Of a stretch of DNA of 64,000 nucleotides, positions 20,844-32,078 are shown piece by piece (position 1 is the stretch's first letter; the number at the start of each line of letters is the position of its first letter). The notes beneath the pieces were generated by a model that saw only the letters and a list, made by a program, of their open reading frames with translations, searched no databases and was not told the DNA's origin. The stretch spans positions 434,001 to 498,000 of the forward strand of contig NHNY01000007.1 of NCBI GenBank assembly GCA_002786065.1. Reading direction: 5' to 3'. The position numbers were made by a program, and so were the translations under genes. The stretch is from Microcyclospora pomicola. Taxonomy: Eukaryota; Ascomycota; Dothideomycetes; Capnodiales.

Positions 20844-21738
20844 ACGCTTTCTGTGCGGGATGTCTACGATGAAGCGTACAAAGGGAAGGGCGAAGTGCCA
20901 GGATTGGCGGAAGACCAGTTGGACTGGACAATCCCCTCTTTCAGTGTTTTGAGGCTCATCGGACAAGATCCGGGCAAACGCGTAGGCTAGTGCAGGTTGT
21001 TGAAGGACCGTGGTGTTGTGAGAAGTCTTTAGTTCGTGACCTTTATTATCCGAGCGCAAGCGAATCAACCTTTATTGAGCGTGATGAAGATGTCCACTTT
21101 CGTTTACTACTACTGCTGCTGCTCATCTTTTACACAATACAGCAAGCCATGATACTCTCGTTACTCACGTAGCAGGACCTACAGGGTGCAAGGGCGCTTG
21201 CGCTTTGCGTTGAAGCATTGGTGCCGATGCGACTACATGGAGGTGTGATCCAGCACTGTTGAGCCGCGGTTAAAGGTAGTACACGATCTGATCCCACCTG
21301 CATGCATGCATTACACGACCTTGCCTCTATGTACCTTGCCATTGATTTCGCTGCATTCTCTCCAAAGTGTAGCTCTTTATATATAGAGGTACCTTATATA
21401 TAGACCGGCTGGCTTCTGCTGGTAGCTCACTTACTGAGATGGGTCGAGGAGCACGGCAGTCTGGACTGCCCCCAGACGTGACTTTACAGTAGTCTCGCGA
21501 CCCGAATGCGCGAGTCTGCGCATTGTAGTCTTTAGCTCTGCGAATCCTCCCTTACGATACCACAGATCCACTCACGTAGACTACTTTGCTTCTTCCAGTT
21601 CTCGTCGCCCGCTCAAATCGATCGCCCACGACATTCGGCGCACACAATACCAACCGCAGCGAATCGCCGCCACCACCGCCGCACAAGACGCGCAACGTCT
21701 GCCTGTGATCTCTGCGCTCGCTCCTCGATCCGTCAAGC
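20844..21738. other. Intergenic: tubulin 3' region and WW-gene promoter
   Basis: No gene supported. Two TATATATAG strings lie near its middle, listed separately. Confidence 0.5.
21376..21403 (+). promoter_or_regulatory. Twin TATATATAG elements
   Basis: Two near-identical strings (TTTATATATAG and TTATATATAG), 18 bp apart, about 340 bp upstream of the WW-protein start. They could be its core promoter if the leader is long. Weak support. Confidence 0.3.
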
Positions 21739-23449
21739 ATGGCAGACCCGCCTGGCACGCCAGACGCCGGGCCTGACTTTGCACCGCCTTCACTGCCTCC
21801 CGGATGGTGAGCCGCCACCTCAGCAAATCGCAGCATCTTTGCCACTTCTTTCACTGCCCCATCTATTGCTTTCAACCGCACCGCGTCGTCCGACACACAC
21901 ACACACACATCAGTCCGCACGAACCTTGGCACTGACGTAGTGGGTTTTCCATCCGTGAAGGGTCGCGCAGTGGGACGCCAAGTGAGTGATTCGCCAAAGC
22001 TCCCATCCTCATACCGTACCCACTATACATCCATACTTCTGTTCCGTGGTCACACCTCGACATCAGCAGTTGTTCAAAAGCCCGTCAATCCACTGCGCCA
22101 TCTTTTCACCGGCGGAAACTTTCCTCGATTGACCCTCTACTGACACTTCTTGCGCCAACCACCAAGATCTCGCAAATACTACTACGTCCTGACCAGCACC
22201 GGCGAAAGTACGTGGGAAGTCCCGACCGAGATCTCACCACACGTTCCGACTCCGGGCGTCACCCCCGCGCAGACCACCAATCCGTACAGCATGCCTGAAG
22301 AAGAGAGCTCTCGTGGGTACGGCAATGAAGGGGAGAGCGACAGGAGCTTGGCAGTGAGTGGTTCCAGGCATTGAGGTCGAGGGTGAGATGGCTGACACGC
22401 TACCGGAACAGGGAAGCCTAGTGAGTGGATTGCTTGGGGGAAAGAACTCGAATCAGTCTGGACTGGGAGGACTCGCATCGTCGCTCTTAAGTGGAGGCAA
22501 CAGCCATGGATCCAGCTCGCAAAGTTCTGGGTTGGGAGGATTGGCTTCGTCTTTTCTAGGTGGAAGCTCGTCCAGCTCCCACGGCGGGAGTAGTCAGCAG
22601 CAAGGACACAGCAGTAGCAGCAGCAGCGGGCTGGGACAGCTAGGCTCAATGGCGTCTTCATTCTTGGGTGGTCATGGAAAACCACACGGTGGGTCCAACC
22701 CGTACGGCTACTCGACCAGCGGCGGCAGTGGTGGAACGTACTCAGGCACTGCACCGCCAGCATCATATCAAGCAGCGTCTGGTGGTGGACATGGTGCGAG
22801 CAGTCATGCAGGAACACATACTCCTAGCTCCGGGGGCTACTCACAAGGCGCTGCGCAGCACTCGTCTGGCTACCAGCAGTCTCAGCAACCTGGTGGCTTT
22901 GCGCCGCAAGGTGGATCATACAATACGCCAGGGCAGCAGCATGGGCCGTCGTCAAATCAACATGGGTCTTCTGCTCCGCAACATAACTATGGACAACAAT
23001 CGCAATATGGTCAGTCGGGTTATGGCCAGCAGCAGAGCGCCCCAGGAAGTGGCTACGGCACGCCACACGCCCAGCAGGAGCCCTATGGTCAACACTCGGG
23101 CGGATTTGGACAACACCAACCTCCTCCCCATCCACCCGGCCAGTACGGAGGGCCAGGCGGTCCGGGCGGTCCTGGCGGCCCAGGCGGTCCAGGTGGTCCA
23201 GGTGGTCCAGGTGGCCCAGGCGGTTATGGTCAAGGTCCTCCCGGAGGATATGGGCAGGACTATCAGGACCGGCCTCACCACCAGGGGGGTCATCACCAGC
23301 AGCACCACGAACAACAGTCTGGAGGTTACCAGGCATACCCAGGTTCACAGGCACCGAGTCAGCATCATGGAGGGTATGGGTCTGAGCAGGGAGGGTATGG
23401 ACAGGGTGGCTATGGTGGGGACTCGTATGGAGGAGGTCAGCGATGGTAG
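21739..23449 (+). CDS. WW-domain protein with prion-like low-complexity tail (Wwm1-like architecture)
   Basis: 437 residues in four exons: 21739-21806, 21961-21981 (21 nt), 22167-22353 and 22412-23449. Only this splicing rebuilds a complete WW domain: LPPGWVAQWDAKSRKYYYVL then STGESTWEVPTE, with the two Trp 22 or so residues apart. WW domains bind proline-rich ligands. The rest is low complexity: repeats of SGLGGLASSFLGG (three copies near residues 100-160), Ser/Gly/His-rich sequence, many YGQ units, and a PGG tract encoded at 23150-23223. The ending is GGYGGDSYGGGQRW. Yeast Wwm1, a metacaspase-interacting WW protein with a Gly/Tyr-rich tail, has similar architecture. Orthology is not proven. 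Confidence 0.82.
21893..21909. repeat. Short CA dinucleotide repeat
   Basis: About eight CA units in intron 1 of the WW-protein gene. Ordinary microsatellite. Confidence 0.8.
23150..23223 (+). repeat. In-gene tandem repeat coding Pro-Gly-Gly
   Basis: About eight copies of a 9-bp unit GGNCCNGGN inside the last exon of the WW-protein gene, coding a collagen-like GGP tract. Likely variable in copy number among strains. Confidence 0.85.
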
Positions 23450-24007
23450 TGTACAGCTCCGGTTGCATTGCATGTGGCTCTCATGAATCATGTTGTTGCT
23501 TACATTCAGCAGCACAATTACGAATTGGTCGTGCATGCTGAACGTAGGAACATCTTCAAATGGTCCTGATTTACGTTGCTATGAATCTTGATGTTCAACA
23601 CAATTACACCTCCTTGGCGTTCTCATCACCCCAGTCATCCGCATCGCACAGTCGTACGACCACATGAGGGACAACACATGCCGAACAGCAATCATAATCA
23701 TCATTTACGTGAGCATATTCATGTATGCATGCGTCCTGTGATTTGGTTGCGTGCCGTCATGCTCGACTGGCACATGCACCCCATCGCACGTGACCGGGTT
23801 AGGTCAGCGCTAAGACATCGTGGGTTGCGAACAGGCCGCCGCAGGAAGCTCGCCGACCACATCTACTTAACCACCACCGCCTCACCACACCGCCGACCTT
23901 TGCGACAACTGTATCTCGACTCCTAACATATCTCCCATACTGCGTCTATCGTCCGAGTCCTTTCCGATCACTGTCTCCGCGAACTGTAGAGTTCTTATCT
24001 CGCCATC
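23450..24007. other. Intergenic: Ypt1 promoter side
   Basis: No gene supported. A C/A-rich stretch (about 23870-23890) resembles a fungal leader sequence ahead of Ypt1 exon 1. Confidence 0.45.
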
Positions 24008-25128
24008 ATGAATCCTGAGTAGTAAGAAACATCCCCGACCCTGATGAAGCCCATCGCATTGTTTGCCATGTGAAAGCGGCGGGGTCGAAGCAGCCACGAC
24101 GAAAGCAGAGACTGACAATCGATTGTGCCAGTGTTGTCCCATGTGCCAGTCTTCACTTCGTTGTCCGCCCCTCCGCGCAATCACTTGCACCACTACGACT
24201 TCCACCTACCGCAACGCCACGACTACTCTTCAACACACGCCGACTCCAAGCCATACACCACCACCATGTCTACCAACCTCGTGACCACCCCGTTCGACCG
24301 CTCGGGCGAAATCCTCGCCCGCGCCAACGCCTTCAAGAAGCCTGCAGTGCCAAAGGAGGACTGGGTTGTGTTGAAACACGACGATGCTGACGAACCGATC
24401 TTCAGATACGACTACCTCTTCAAGCTTCTGCTCATCGGTGACTCCGGTGTCGGAAAGTCCTGCTTGCTCCTGCGATTCGCCGACGACACCTACACCGAGT
24501 CGTACATCTCCACCATCGGTGTCGACTTCAAGATCCGCACAATTGAGCTCGATGGCAAGACCGTGAAGCTGCAGATCGTACGTGTTCAGATGGAGCGAGG
24601 GTGTGGTTGTGTGGGAGGCCGCTGGCTAATGGTGTACGTTTAGTGGGACACCGCGGGACAGGAGCGTTTCCGTACCATCACTTCCTCGTACTACCGCGGT
24701 GCTCACGGTATCTGCGTCGTCTACGATGTCACGGATATGGACTCGTTCAACAACGTCAAGCAGTGGTTGCAGGAGATCGACCGCTACGCCACCGAAGGTG
24801 TCAACAAGCTTCTGGTCGGCAACAAGAGCGATATGACGGACAAGAAGGTCGTGGAGTACACAGTGGCAAAGGTATGGTTTGGCAAAGAGATGTCACTGAA
24901 GCTCGTGATGATGCTAATACGATGATGTGACAGGAATTTGCCGACAGCCTCGGAATCCCCTTCCTCGAGACCTCCGCCAAGAACGCAAGCAACGTCGAGC
25001 AAGCTTTCCTGACCATGGCCCGCCAAATCAAGGAGCGCATGGGCAACACCACCGTCAACAACAAGCCCACCGTACAAGTCGGCCAAGGCAGCAGCGTCCA
25101 GTCCGGCAGCGCAGGTGGCTGCTGCTAG
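24008..25128 (+). CDS. YPT1: Rab GTPase Ypt1 (Rab1)
   Basis: Small GTPase controlling ER-to-Golgi transport and autophagy. Four exons: 24008-24018 (11 nt), 24406-24577, 24644-24871 and 24934-25128; 201 residues. The micro-exon ATGAATCCTGA joins over a 387-bp intron (GTAGTA..TTCAG) to restore [20 protein letters not shown], the near-invariant Ypt1 start. Motifs: P-loop GDSGVGKS, switch [35 protein letters not shown]. The C-terminal GGCC is the site of double prenylation. Intron 1 holds an alternative in-frame start at 24266 (listed separately). Confidence 0.96.
24266..24405 (+). other. Possible alternative first exon of Ypt1 inside intron 1
   Basis: ATG 24266 sits in a strong context (CACCACCATGTC) after a C/A-rich leader-like stretch. 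From there the frame runs without a stop for 47 codons into exon 2, replacing MNPE by a 47-residue N-terminus beginning [15 protein letters not shown] and containing [17 protein letters not shown]. Codons are mostly C- or G-ending, like the neighbouring true exons. A transcript started inside intron 1 or retaining its 3' part would give a 244-residue Rab. It could be chance, since introns are sometimes open. Confidence 0.45.
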
Positions 25129-27480
25129 ACTCGTGTATCTTCAAAGATTTGACGATCCAGCACACCAGCAAGTGCTCTGGTGATGTTGTCAACACTCAGG
25201 AACATGCATTTCACGCAGACTAGATTGCCTCGTCGCTTGCTTAATCACTTTTGATTCCCTGGCCTGGTTAGTTCTAGAATGATGGAGAGAGAGACAGAGG
25301 AGGGAGAGGAGATTGCGGCACCATGCGAGCGTCACGGAGAAAGGATCAGCACACTTTACCACTTGTTGCTGGCATTGACGAGACATGAGCTCTGCACACG
25401 GGAAGCTAGCAAGCAAGCAAAGCAAGGACATGGGATGTACGATCTAATGGAAACTCACTCAACACACTTTTCACGCACCAGACGGCAGAAATGGGAGAAG
25501 TGGCACTCGCGCTATTCCCATCTCTTCTCGCTCTCTTAGATCTCGGTGACTTTCCCTTGCCGCTTGGTCCTTCCTTTTCTGATACCCTCCATTCCCATCT
25601 TCAGCCCCTCCTCTCTTATGATCCTACGGCGTTGGCGTTGGAAAGGTGTAGATCCGCTATGTAGGTCAGTCCGATACGAAGTCTAAGAAACTCTTCACGT
25701 CGTTTTACATTGCCTAATCCAGGTCGAGTGCTATCTGCTGTAACAGTGACGGTGTATGTCTGTGGAAGATATGTACATTGCGAAACCTAGCTGTGATGCG
25801 TGCGCGCTTCGTGGACGGAAATCTGTTTGCGTGGCTTAGAATACTGTGTATGCCTTTCCTTTGTATAAGGTATGGTACTTAGAACGCACTGAATCATCCG
25901 TGAACGTGACGGCTTCGAAAGATGGGGGTGAGATGAAGGGTGAGGTGTCGTCGAGGTTGATCGTCGCGGGATTTGTACATGCTCGCGATTTTTTATTCAG
26001 GACAAACATGTACAATGTATGTCTAGTACATACCTAGGTTGTTCATTCTGATATGCCACCTTATATTGCCCTCCGAGATTGTCGAGAAGTATATACCGTA
26101 CCTGCTGTGTTTAGTCCGACTATGTTTCTATCATCGTACGGAAAGGGTTGTTCGTAACAGGGGGAACTTTCGAAGGCTGGAGTCCATGCTCGTGTGTTTG
26201 TTCGTTACGATACATACAGGGAAATTAGATCGTTATGGAATCCTTCATGATCTTCCCCCCCTGACATCCCTCAACACCTACCTGCTTGTCCTGCCAACGG
26301 AATTTAGCACCCACGCGCTCATCCGGTCACAAATCGCCAGATCGTCACGCCGACCTACTGGCAGCAGCAGTCGACGTCTCTGTCGGCTGTAGGCGCAGTA
26401 CCTCGGCCCGATTTGGATCCGCATGCTGGCATCTGTGGAGCGTCCGGGCCATCGTCATCTTGCCCTTCCCCTTAGCTCATCCTCAACATGTATGTGCATG
26501 TCTAGGGGATGCTTGGTCTGATAGTTCGATATCTGTCTTCTAGGGGTTTTGCGCACAAGCGACGAGTTGTGTTTGATCCTACCTCGAACATGTGTTCCTA
26601 CAACAGCTACCTACTCTCTATCGTTTGTTTGAGGTTGACGTCTATGCATTACCAACGACTTAGTTCGAGAAATTACTCATTTACCGTAGCATAGCTTTAG
26701 ATACCTGCGAGCTATAGACAGGGAAGACTACTTCAGAAGTAGATGTTGTAAAGCATACTTTGCTGCTTAAGGAAATTAGGTTTTTGCTTTCTTAGCTGTA
26801 GGTGCTTGTCCTAGATGTTGTCTTGGAATGAGGTGTCCGTAGTACGTAGCACCGGATTATAAGTTCTATAAGTACAGGTTACGGCATAGTAGAGCTAGTG
26901 CCGTACGAGATAGATGGCCTTTGGTAGTGTTCGCGTTTTATAGGGATATACCTCCAGGACACAGGGTGGTCTGCTAGGTAAGTGTTCATTCTACAAATGT
27001 TGATATAGGCTGTGGTGAGGTTAAGGTGAAGTATCCATCGACCGGTAAGGGTTCCACTAGCGCCGGCCAGCCACCCGTGTGCTTCACTTCACTCTGTTAA
27101 CCCTAACCAACTACAGACAGTCGCGCATATATTGGCTTGGTCGGACCAGTGCGATATACAACACCTTACCACAAGACTGGATGAACAACCAAAACTTGAT
27201 GGTTGACGCGTGCTGCACGCCTGTGCTCCATCCCCAGGCACTTGAATGACCCGCAGAACATACGTTTAGCTTCCGACAAACGAGCACTGCACGCTTCCTG
27301 GACCCCTCTAGGATCTTCGGCCAGCAACTACAGGGCTCTTCTTCGCCCAATCCACTTACGGACGGCCTGAATTGCGAAACCTCCAACAGCGTCTCCTGCT
27401 CGACATCCACAACAGACAACATAAACTCACCTTAACCATGCTCACGGCCACCTACTCCGTACCTGCTCTGGTCTGCCGCC
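25129..27480. other. Long gene-free, TA-richer gap
   Basis: 2.35 kb without a supported gene. From about 25,850 to 27,060 the sequence becomes visibly richer in TA and poorer in CG than the flanking genes, and has no long open frame on either strand. It could be an old decayed transposable element or plain intergenic DNA; I recognise no terminal repeats or domain remnants. The last ~100 bp form the leader of the Suz12 gene. Confidence 0.4.
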
Positions 27481-27488
27481 ATGGCTGA
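27438..27488 (+). promoter_or_regulatory. Overlapping upstream ORF at the Suz12 start
   Basis: ATG 27438 opens a 16-codon frame whose stop (27486-27488) lies just past the main ATG at 27481, in a different frame. If it is in the mRNA, ribosomes translating it would pass over the main start, which usually lowers expression. The transcript start is unknown. Confidence 0.35.
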
Positions 27489-30155
27489 TCTCCAATCCGC
27501 GCACCGCTCTTTCATCGGCACGGCCTGTTTATATCGCGACCTCGCTCATCGTCCGCGGACTTTCTTGCAACGAAATTTAAATCACGTTTTGCGTGCACAT
27601 GCCCGGGAGCTGGAGCGCCGAAGTCTTTCTAACGCCGAGGGCCTGGGTGGAAACCTACCTCGTACCGCACCAGACGAGCCAATTAACCTTCCTTGGGAGT
27701 ATCCAGATAGAGCGATCATGACCGAGTTGACGAAACGTCGCCCGCTACTGTTACGTATCGATGCGCTGCAATTGCGCAACACGCAGGGTGATGATGGCTT
27801 GTGGCGGGAATGTGCACCGCTGCAAGCCAGCAGTGATGTGATCGAGCCCGAGTTCGACTTCCTGCCGAACACGCAAAAACACAGCGATACCACATGGAGC
27901 TGTGTCGTTCACGTCAGCATCCTCAACGGTGAGTCGGATGTGCACTCCCGCCAGGCCGTAGTGGTTCAGCAGCGGGTCAAGGGAACGGTTGTGGAGTGGA
28001 CCGATGCAGACCAACGACGTGTGTATCAGGTCGCTCTAAACACACCATTCCGCTTAGAGGTCGACAGCCTGCTCATGAGCCATGTCCCGTCAGCTGCAGG
28101 CAAACACGGGTCATTTCACAAACAGGTGATTGCCAAACCATACACGCTGGAGATCGCAATTGACATGCTCGACTCTGATGAAGCTCGTGAGCTGCTTCCA
28201 CGGCTCGATGATGGGCATATGGTGTCTGCACCGGAATTCAAGGCAATTGGTCTGAAAAGTGTGTGGACTCACCTCCCGGACTGCCCTGCTGCCGGACAGC
28301 TCGTTCCAGTCAAGTGGTCTGCCAACAAAAAAAGCGACGATCTATTGTATGGAATGGATATCTCAATGGGCTGGAGTAGACGGCGAGACTCCCCTATCGC
28401 TCAGTACAACCGATTGCGAGCTGCTGCTGCGGCGAAGCAACGACCCCGGACACCTGCCTCCTGTGAAGTCCACGGATCTGCATCCGAGCAGAGCAGACCT
28501 GTTCGATACATCTACCGGGAAGGCACACACGCCAGAGTCTCGGAAGTCCCTGACCTGCGCTGTGTCTTCTGTGAAGAAAAGCACATCGGCACTTCGGTTC
28601 AGCATTTGCGCCATCACTACGTTCTGAACCATGACTACTTTGATTTTGAGCTGCAGGAAGCACAAGATGATGATGCAGGTCTTGCAGTGTTCTTGATGAC
28701 GAGAGCTGAACGCACAGTCCACAGCCCTGTTGTGGCGGATGAGTGGCGGTCGAAGACGGGCTACAGCCGAGTGGCGCCGGATGAGCCGTATGACATGGCC
28801 AAACATCTTGATGGAGATGATAGCTGGACTAGATCTGATGCAGAGCGAGCGGCGAAAAAGCTAGCTACTGATCGTCTGAGATCGCAGGGGGCTTCAATCA
28901 GTCCTAGAAAACAGCCATCAGGGCCCGTGGCGTTCAGCCAGCATAGACCTGCGCAGCCTGCTGCTGCTTCTGGCGGACAGCCTAGCATTGCAGAGATCCT
29001 ACTGGATAAGATCAAGGATCTTCCAGAACGACATACATACAACCATCGTCTGCCGAAAAAGGCCAATGGCGTAGAGTTCTATCACTTAATTTCCCGGCAG
29101 CCAATCCAGCCAGATGATCATCTTGCCCGCAGCGACGACGAGCTCGAAGATCACAGGCTTGCCCCTGCACAGCGTCAGGTACTGGCCTCTATGGATATGA
29201 CTGCAGCCGAGCAGGAGTTTCATCAGGCATTCAATCTGTACCTAGACCGCGAGCAGTCTGAGTCTGTGGTCTTGATGAGGGGCGCTGTGCTGAGATTCGT
29301 CCGGAAACATCAAAGACAATTGTGTAACGCCGACTGGCGGAAAGCGTTTCTGAGACGCGTGAGGCATTTGCAGGAACACCGCATCTTGACGCAGGAGATT
29401 GCAGACTATTGCCTCCGAAAGATATCAGAGGGGGCCGAGGGAGTGTCCAGGGAGCGTGGTGAAGTGCACGGACATGATGCCACAGAAGATGCCGTCCGCA
29501 CTCAGAACGGCTGGCGAGCTGATGATCTGCTCGATCAACCAACGAACGGCGTGCATCGAAAAAGAAAGCGTGAACAGAAAGGCATAGGGACACCTGAGAG
29601 GAGTTCGAAAAGCCTCACGGGCGCCACCTCAAGATCACCAATCCCCGCGCCGGAAGTTCTGCCAGACAAAACTAATACTGCTTCTCGCCCTGGGAGCGCA
29701 GGGATAAATCGAAGCAACTCATCAAATCCGCATCTCCAAACAAGTGCAGCAGAGGGGCACCAATTCGACAGACACGACGAATCTCGCAAAGATAGCCCAA
29801 CATCGCTTGACCCTTCGACCGCCGCTCCCACCTCACCAGAGCCGAAGAAGAAGCCTCCTCGAGCGTGTTATTGCGGCATACGTACTGAAGATGATCTGAT
29901 CCCGCGAAGGTGCGTCGTTTGTGACAACCCGGTAAGTTTGCTTGCGTAACCTTCACATCTAGTCTCCCGAATATCTGCCCCTACTTCCGACCTCTTCCCT
30001 CATCGCAGCAATGGCGTGGTGTTCTTCTCAGTGACATTGCTTACAATGCTAACAACCTTTGATCCCAGCACTGTCCCCGCGGCACATTCCACATGGCCTG
30101 CATAGGCGTCACGACACGCTTGCTCAATTGGCGATGCAAAGAATGTACGCTCTGA
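27481..30155 (+). CDS. Suz12-like Polycomb PRC2 subunit with C-terminal PHD finger
   Basis: Nuclear chromatin protein of 845 residues. Two exons: 27481-29931 and 30069-30155, intron 137 bp. The N-terminal ~350 residues resemble the Suz12 scaffold region only loosely. A C2H2 zinc finger is clear: CVFCEEKHIGTSVQHLRHHY then VLNHDYFDFEL (about residues 360-390). The VEFS box follows at about 575-650: AEQEFHQAFNLYLDREQ, MRGAVLRFVRKHQRQLCNA, DWRKAFLRRVRHLQEHRIL. The zinc finger plus VEFS box is the Suz12 signature; the VEFS box binds the H3K27 methyltransferase in PRC2. After an Arg/Ser/Pro linker, the two exons together encode a PHD finger: CYCGIRTEDDLIPRRCVVC, DNPHCPRGTFHMACIG, WRCKEC. Without the intron the frame stops at 29949 and the finger is lost. 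Confidence 0.85.
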
Positions 30156-30717
30156 AAAGCACTCCTACACGACTGACGCTATAGGCAGGATTGGCTTTCG
30201 TAAAATGCTCAGGAGGAATCATAGACGTTGAGTGGTGCGGGCTATGCCTGCTACTGCGCATGCAGGGCGCAACTCGATTTGCTGAAGAACCATTCTTTAG
30301 TGGAGTGGTCATGCATACTATGCTATGCAGGCAAGTCCTGGATTGATAGCGTATTGCCATGTACCGTATCGCATCGCTTGGATGAGCCAAGGACAGTGGC
30401 GCTGTCAGTGTAGATGTTGTACATGATAAAACAAACTCGTGAGGTCTGCAATGGATATTACGTGCCGTTCGGATTACACTTGCATCTTTGTTCATCCCCA
30501 GCAGTCCCATCATCGTGAGAGATCGATCCATCGTCACTGTTGCAGCGACAGACTGTTTACACAAATGCGATAAATGTGCTGCTTTCCGAAAATTGCTGCC
30601 TTAAGGCATCAATATTCTCCATAGCTCGATGAACTGAAATGTCAATATCGTCTCGAATCCTCAACACTGTTCAAATCAATCTAAGAAGTGATTTCTGTAA
30701 TAGAGCAAATCCATACC
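30156..30717. other. Intergenic
   Basis: 3' region of the Suz12-like gene and promoter of the WD40 gene. Nothing recognised. Confidence 0.5.
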
Positions 30718-31965
30718 ATGTCTCGTTCGAACGACGCAGGCCACTTTTTCCAGACCACATCTGCGCTCGAGAGCTCGACTCGTAAAGCTGCAAAGTCCAA
30801 GAATACTCGTGGCAACCCGATCCCATGCGGCTCAAAATTGCTCGCGGTCCACGCGGACCCCCAAGACCCTGGTGCTGTCTATATCGCTGAGGCAGCGGGG
30901 GAGATCAAGCGTGTGGTCCTGGAAGTAGGTGAGCAGTGCTTATGGCGAGGAACCCTTTCCTTTCTATGCGGATCGTTCCACTGACAGTTCGAGTGCTAGA
31001 CGGGTAAGACCACACGAGTCGGCTTGACATCGACGGCGCCTTTGACGAGTATTGCCCTGGACGAGAAGTGCACGACGTTATACGCTGGATGCTGGGACAA
31101 AAACCTCTACTTCGTCGCTCTCTCCCCAAGCGCAGATGGAGCAGGATCACAACCAACGGCGAAATTCACGGGGCACACGGACTTCGTCAAATGCTTGCTC
31201 GCCACCTCGCTGGACGGCCAACCCATCATCATCTCCGGCGGCGCCGACGCACAACTGATCATCTGGGACCCGTCGACGTCCCGCCCGCTGCACAAACTCC
31301 CCCATGCCGCGACCAAAGCCCTGCAAGACCTAGCCATCGACCCTTTCTCCGTGACCGCCGACGCCTTCACGCTCTTCACCGCCAGCTCCGACCGCGAGAT
31401 CCGGCGCTGGCACATCTCGCGCGCCGTGGCGTACGAGCTGCCGGAGTCGGTCGAGACGCCGATCCGCGCGCACGAGACGAGCGTCTATCAGCTTCGCTTC
31501 GACGCCGACGGTGACTTGTGGACGGCGTCCGCGGACAAGACCGCCAAGCACCTCGTGCGCGAGCGAGGGTGGGCGGCGGACACGGTGCTGTCGCATGCGG
31601 ACTTTGTGCGTGATGTGTGGGTGGCGGACGCGGGGCTGGGGTTGGTGGTGACTGCGTGCCGAGACGAGGAGGTGCGTGTGTGGGATGTGGCGAGTGGGAA
31701 GGAGGTGTGTTGCTATAGTGGGCATTCCGAAGAAGTGACAGGATTGGCGAGTGATGGGGGAAGAGGGGTTGTGAGCGTGAGTATTGACGGGACGGTCAGG
31801 CGGTGGAGTCTGGAGAGGGCGGAGATGGAGAAGTACCTAGAGGAAGTCCGTAGGGAGGATGCAGGGATGGAGGATCTGGAGAAGAAAGAAACGACCAAGG
31901 CCGGGATGTTGACGGCTGAGGAGGAAGCAGAGCTGGCAGAATTGATGGACGATGATGATGAATGA
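30718..31965 (+). CDS. WD40-repeat protein
   Basis: 390 residues in two exons, 30718-30924 and 31000-31965, intron 75 bp. Using the donor GTAGGT at 30925 joins VVLE to TGKTTRVGLTSTAPLTSIAL and keeps frame; the neighbouring GTGAGC donor at 30929 does not. About five to six WD units are visible: GCWDKNLYFV, KFTGHTDFVKCLL, SGGADAQLIIWD, TASSDREIRRWH, TACRDEEVRVWDV, YSGHSEEVTGL and VSIDGTVRRWSL. The C-terminus is acidic (MLTAEEEAELAELMDDDDE). It is probably a scaffold for a protein complex. I do not recognise a specific orthologue. Confidence 0.8.
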
Positions 31966-32078
31966 GGTGTAGAATCTTACAAAATATACGCCCATTCCTT
32001 GTCATACATACGGGTATATCACCTACCGAACACATTTACCTGACTGCGCAGGATCCGAGACCCAAAAGCAACCTCTTC

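Noticed and set aside
22668-23486. 272-codon plus-strand frame
   Set aside because: Frame-shifted shadow of the repeat-rich WW-protein exon.
27097-27108. TTAACCCTAACC, resembling a telomere unit
   Set aside because: Only about two imperfect units, between ordinary genes; chance.
31068-31514. 148-codon plus-strand frame
   Set aside because: Out-of-frame reading of the WD40 gene; His/Arg-rich, no domain.
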